DNA from: CAZOWL01 sp964583605
GTDB lineage: Bacteria > Pseudomonadota > Gammaproteobacteria > Chromatiales > Chromatiaceae
Direction: 5' to 3'
Assembly (NCBI GenBank): GCA_964583605.1
Contig: CAZOWL010000070.1
Span: 1 to 23,903 of the forward strand
Length of the DNA: 23,903 nt
Part shown: positions 21,986-23,903 of the stretch, piece after piece
Numbering within the stretch: the stretch's first letter is position 1
Layout of the letters: each line of letters opens with the position of its first letter
Position numbers and translations under genes: made by a program
Notes under the pieces: model-generated
What the model saw: the letters and a program-made list of their open reading frames with translations, nothing else
The model's database searches: none
What the model was told of the DNA's origin: nothing

Positions 21986-22216
21986 CTAGCGGCGATTGGA
22001 CCAGCCAGGGGATTCTGCTGCGCGCTGCAACGCTTGGAGGCAGTCCAGGCACAGGCAGTCGTCGTAGTGCGCCGCGATATAATCTACCACCTCGTCGCTT
22101 AAGGATAGGCTCATGCAGTCGCAATGCATGACGCGGTTGGCCTTGCAGACGAACAGCCGCCCGCAACGAGGGCAGATCTTGGTCTCGTGCTTCGGGTCGA
22201 GGCTAGCGATGTCCAT
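21986..22216 (-). CDS. Cysteine-rich CWC-type protein
   Basis: 76 residues with a zinc-ribbon-like pattern: ICPRCGRLFVCKANRVMHCDC and a second block YDDCLCLDCLQ. The spacing CxxC...C...CxC...CxCxxC fits the cysteine-rich CWC family (PF14375), whose function is unknown and which probably binds zinc. The CxC here is CDC instead of the usual CWC. No signal peptide or membrane segment. It ends next to cobH, converging with it, and starts 545 bases from the nucleosidase gene. The start has a weak ribosome-binding site. Confidence 0.8.
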   Translation of the reverse strand: MDIASLDPKHETKICPRCGRLFVCKANRVMHCDCMSLSLSDEVVDYIAAHYDDCLCLDCLQALQRAAESPGWSNRR

Positions 22217-22761
22217 TGTTCAAGCGGCCGGGTCGACACGGGATGGGCAGCGCTGCGGGGCTTGCCGTGCCGTCTTCCCAGATGTGGCGTCATGGGCCAG
22301 GGCGGCAGGCATCGCCGGGCAAAGGGTCCGCCAGATCCCAAGCTCGACCCAGGGCGGCCGATGCGGCCTGACACTGCCCGATGGCGGTGATCTGCTGCGA
22401 GAGGGCGAACGGTTGAGATGTCGGTGCGGGGCAGCGCGGGCGAGCGAGCCTCGTTGCGCTCGGCGAACTCGGCCAGATGCTTGAGCCCCTCAATGCCCAT
22501 GCCGTTTCAAAATGTTCTGAAGAACTCTCGATTCTCTCCAGGAGACCATAACCGAATAACGGACGTCCCTCAAATCGATGACGCGTTTTTCGCAGCGCCG
22601 CATGACCATGGCACACGATCTAAACTTCCCCGCGTCGACGCCGGCCGCGAGTTCAAGTGGGTGCTGGACGCCTGCACAGTCCGTTCGCTGCGGCCCAACG
22701 GCTGCGGCGAGTACTTGTTGCCAGTCGAGTGCCAGCCTGTGCCTGAGGTCCGGAAAGGGTG
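22217..22761. other. 545-base intergenic region, no gene supported
   Basis: Between the CWC gene and the nucleosidase gene. Several open frames exist on both strands but none shows a recognisable family, a good ribosome-binding site or consistent composition. A locally AT-richer part at about 22500-22600 with CCAGGAG may hold a promoter for the nucleosidase gene. Confidence 0.45.
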
Positions 22762-23625
22762 ATGACGCTAGCGATGGCTGAAACGGCACCTGCGTCAGAG
22801 ATCGCTGCAGAGGATCGAGCGCCGGCGGCTATTGGCCGGCGTGAGGTAACCGTTGTCCTCGATGCGCGCCCCATCGTCGGGCTCCTCTTCGCGCTAGGCA
22901 TGGAGGCCCGCAGCTTCGAGGGCCTGCTGCAGGATCGCGAGCGTGTACGCAGCGCGGGGTTACAGGTGACGTGCGGCGCGCTGTCAGGGGTGCGAGCGGT
23001 CATCCTGCGCTGCGGTGTCGGTCAGCGGGTGGCCGCCCGCGGGGCGGATGCCTTGATCGCGCGGTATCGGCCCGACTGGATCGTCGCCGCCGGTCTGTCG
23101 GGCGGGCTGCAGGCAGGTCTGGCGCGGGGGGACCTGATCCTGGCCGATGCGATCCTTGGGCAAGACGGACGCCGCCTAGCCCCCGCGGCCTTCGGCCAAG
23201 GCTGGGTGGCTGCGCTCGAGGCGAGCGGGAAGAGGGTGCACCGCGGCGCCTTGCTGACGGTGGATCGGCCCATTTGTCGGGCGGCGGAGAAGCGTGCGCT
23301 CGGCGTTGCGCACGGCGCCCTGGCGGTGGACATGGAGTCGCTTGCTGTGGCGCGGGCCTGTGCCGACTCCGGGACACGCTTGCTGTCGCTCCGCGTCATC
23401 AGCGATGCGGTGGACGACGAACTGCCGCAGGCGATCGAGGCCTGGCTCGTACAGCGCTCCCCGGCGCGACGCGTCGGCCTGGCTTTGGGCGGCTTGATCC
23501 AGCGTCCCAGCGATCTTCCCGACCTGCTCAAGCTAGGGCGTCAGGGACATTCGGCAGCGGGCCAGCTGGCGCGGGCACTGGCCCATATTATCGGGCGGCT
23601 GGATCGGGTGTCCTGCGATCCTTAA
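22762..23625 (+). CDS. Nucleoside phosphorylase-fold protein, HpnG-like
   Basis: 287 residues from the ATG at 22762; GTG at 22759 and ATG at 22774 are alternatives. The first 35 residues are not family-like. From residue about 36, VGLLFALGMEARSFEGLL, ILRCGVGQRVAARGADALI, WIVAAGLSGGLQAGLARGDLILADAI, VDMESLAVARACADSGTRLLSLRVISDAVDDELP and a helical tail make a purine-nucleoside phosphorylase/MTAN fold. VDMESxAVA carries the ribose-binding Met-Glu pair and SDAVD the base-side aspartate. The sequence fits hopanoid-associated phosphorylase HpnG, which releases adenine from adenosylhopane. The proof would be nearby hopanoid genes, not visible here except perhaps at the right edge. A general MTA/SAH nucleosidase is less likely. 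Confidence 0.8.
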   Translation: MTLAMAETAPASEIAAEDRAPAAIGRREVTVVLDARPIVGLLFALGMEARSFEGLLQDRERVRSAGLQVTCGALSGVRAVILRCGVGQRVAARGADALIARYRPDWIVAAGLSGGLQAGLARGDLILADAILGQDGRRLAPAAFGQGWVAALEASGKRVHRGALLTVDRPICRAAEKRALGVAHGALAVDMESLAVARACADSGTRLLSLRVISDAVDDELPQAIEAWLVQRSPARRVGLALGGLIQRPSDLPDLLKLGRQGHSAAGQLARALAHIIGRLDRVSCDP

Positions 23626-23798
23626 CCGACTCCAGGGCCATCTCGTCATCGGAGCGTTCAGTAGCGAGATCGCGCTGCTCATCGAGTGCCTGGCAAGGCG
23701 ACAGCGCAAGCAAGGCCAACGATCGCGGCATCGGTGTCATCAGACTCGTGCGGTTGGTGAGAAGAAAGATCAGGCCAGCTCGCCAACCGTTGCCGCGG

Positions 23799-23903
23799 CT
23801 ATTTGCGGCAACAACAAGATGAACACTCGGGCTCGTGACCGGCCGGACCCTGGGCCTTGTAGAAGCGGGCACGGTAGCCATTGATCAGGGCCTGGCGCAG
23901 CAG
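23799..23903 (-). CDS. C-terminal end of an unidentified gene, cysteine-rich tail
   Basis: The last 34 codons of a gene that starts beyond the right edge: LLRQALINGYRARFYKAQGP followed by AGHEPECSSCCCRK and TAG. Four cysteines in five positions at the very end could hold a metal cluster. The composition fits coding sequence. The family cannot be named from this piece. It converges with the HpnG-like gene, leaving 173 bases between them in which nothing was recognised. Confidence 0.55.
   Translation of the reverse strand: MLRQALINGYRARFYKAQGPAGHEPECSSCCCRK

Noticed and set aside
22418..22762. Plus-strand open frame of 114 residues before the nucleosidase gene
   Set aside because: No recognisable domain and a competing minus-strand frame over the same bases; not supported as a gene.

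Overview
The window looks like chromosomal DNA from a GC-rich gammaproteobacterium, most likely a purple sulfur bacterium (Chromatiaceae). This is an inference from gene content: a yibN-secB-gpsA-trmL block, a carotenoid oxygenase, cobF/cobH-type cobalamin genes, a hopanoid-type nucleosidase, and an ArsR regulator with the cysteine pair of persulfide sensors. No rRNA or tRNA gene was seen.

Layout. 1-4644: a REP-like repeat, an ArsR-family regulator, a membrane-anchored rhodanese, SecB, GpsA, convergent TrmL, a divergent class 1 dihydroorotate dehydrogenase and a 74-residue unknown protein. 5089-9272: envelope polysaccharide genes, namely a WecA/MraY-family phosphoglycosyltransferase and an O-antigen-ligase-type protein on the minus strand, then a GT-B glycosyltransferase on the plus strand. 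9349-13047: a carotenoid oxygenase, a host-attachment-type protein, TtcA (tRNA 2-thiolation) and an exported nuclease-fold protein that has lost its catalytic residues.

13101-15032 is a genomic scar. It holds a broken tyrosine-recombinase fragment, a five-repeat type I-E CRISPR array with an exact 61-nt period, and a cas3 remnant (HD nuclease part only) carrying a premature TGA and a frameshift. The remnant runs straight into the last repeat. The helicase part of cas3, Cascade, cas1, cas2 and the leader are all absent.

15250-19839: queH and metR overlap by four bases and are divergent from metE, followed by folK. Queuosine synthesis and methionine regulation are therefore linked, and candidate MetR sites lie between metR and metE.

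20060-21928: a decaying cobalamin cluster. A frameshifted N-terminal stub of cbiA/cobB, an intact cobF and a frameshifted cobH lie together. 21986-23903: a cysteine-rich CWC protein, an HpnG-like nucleosidase and the end of an unidentified gene at the right edge.

The most unusual feature is the remodelled CRISPR/cas3/integrase scar, with the cobalamin gene decay next to metE and the sulfur-sensing regulator after it. I found no clear new multi-gene system.
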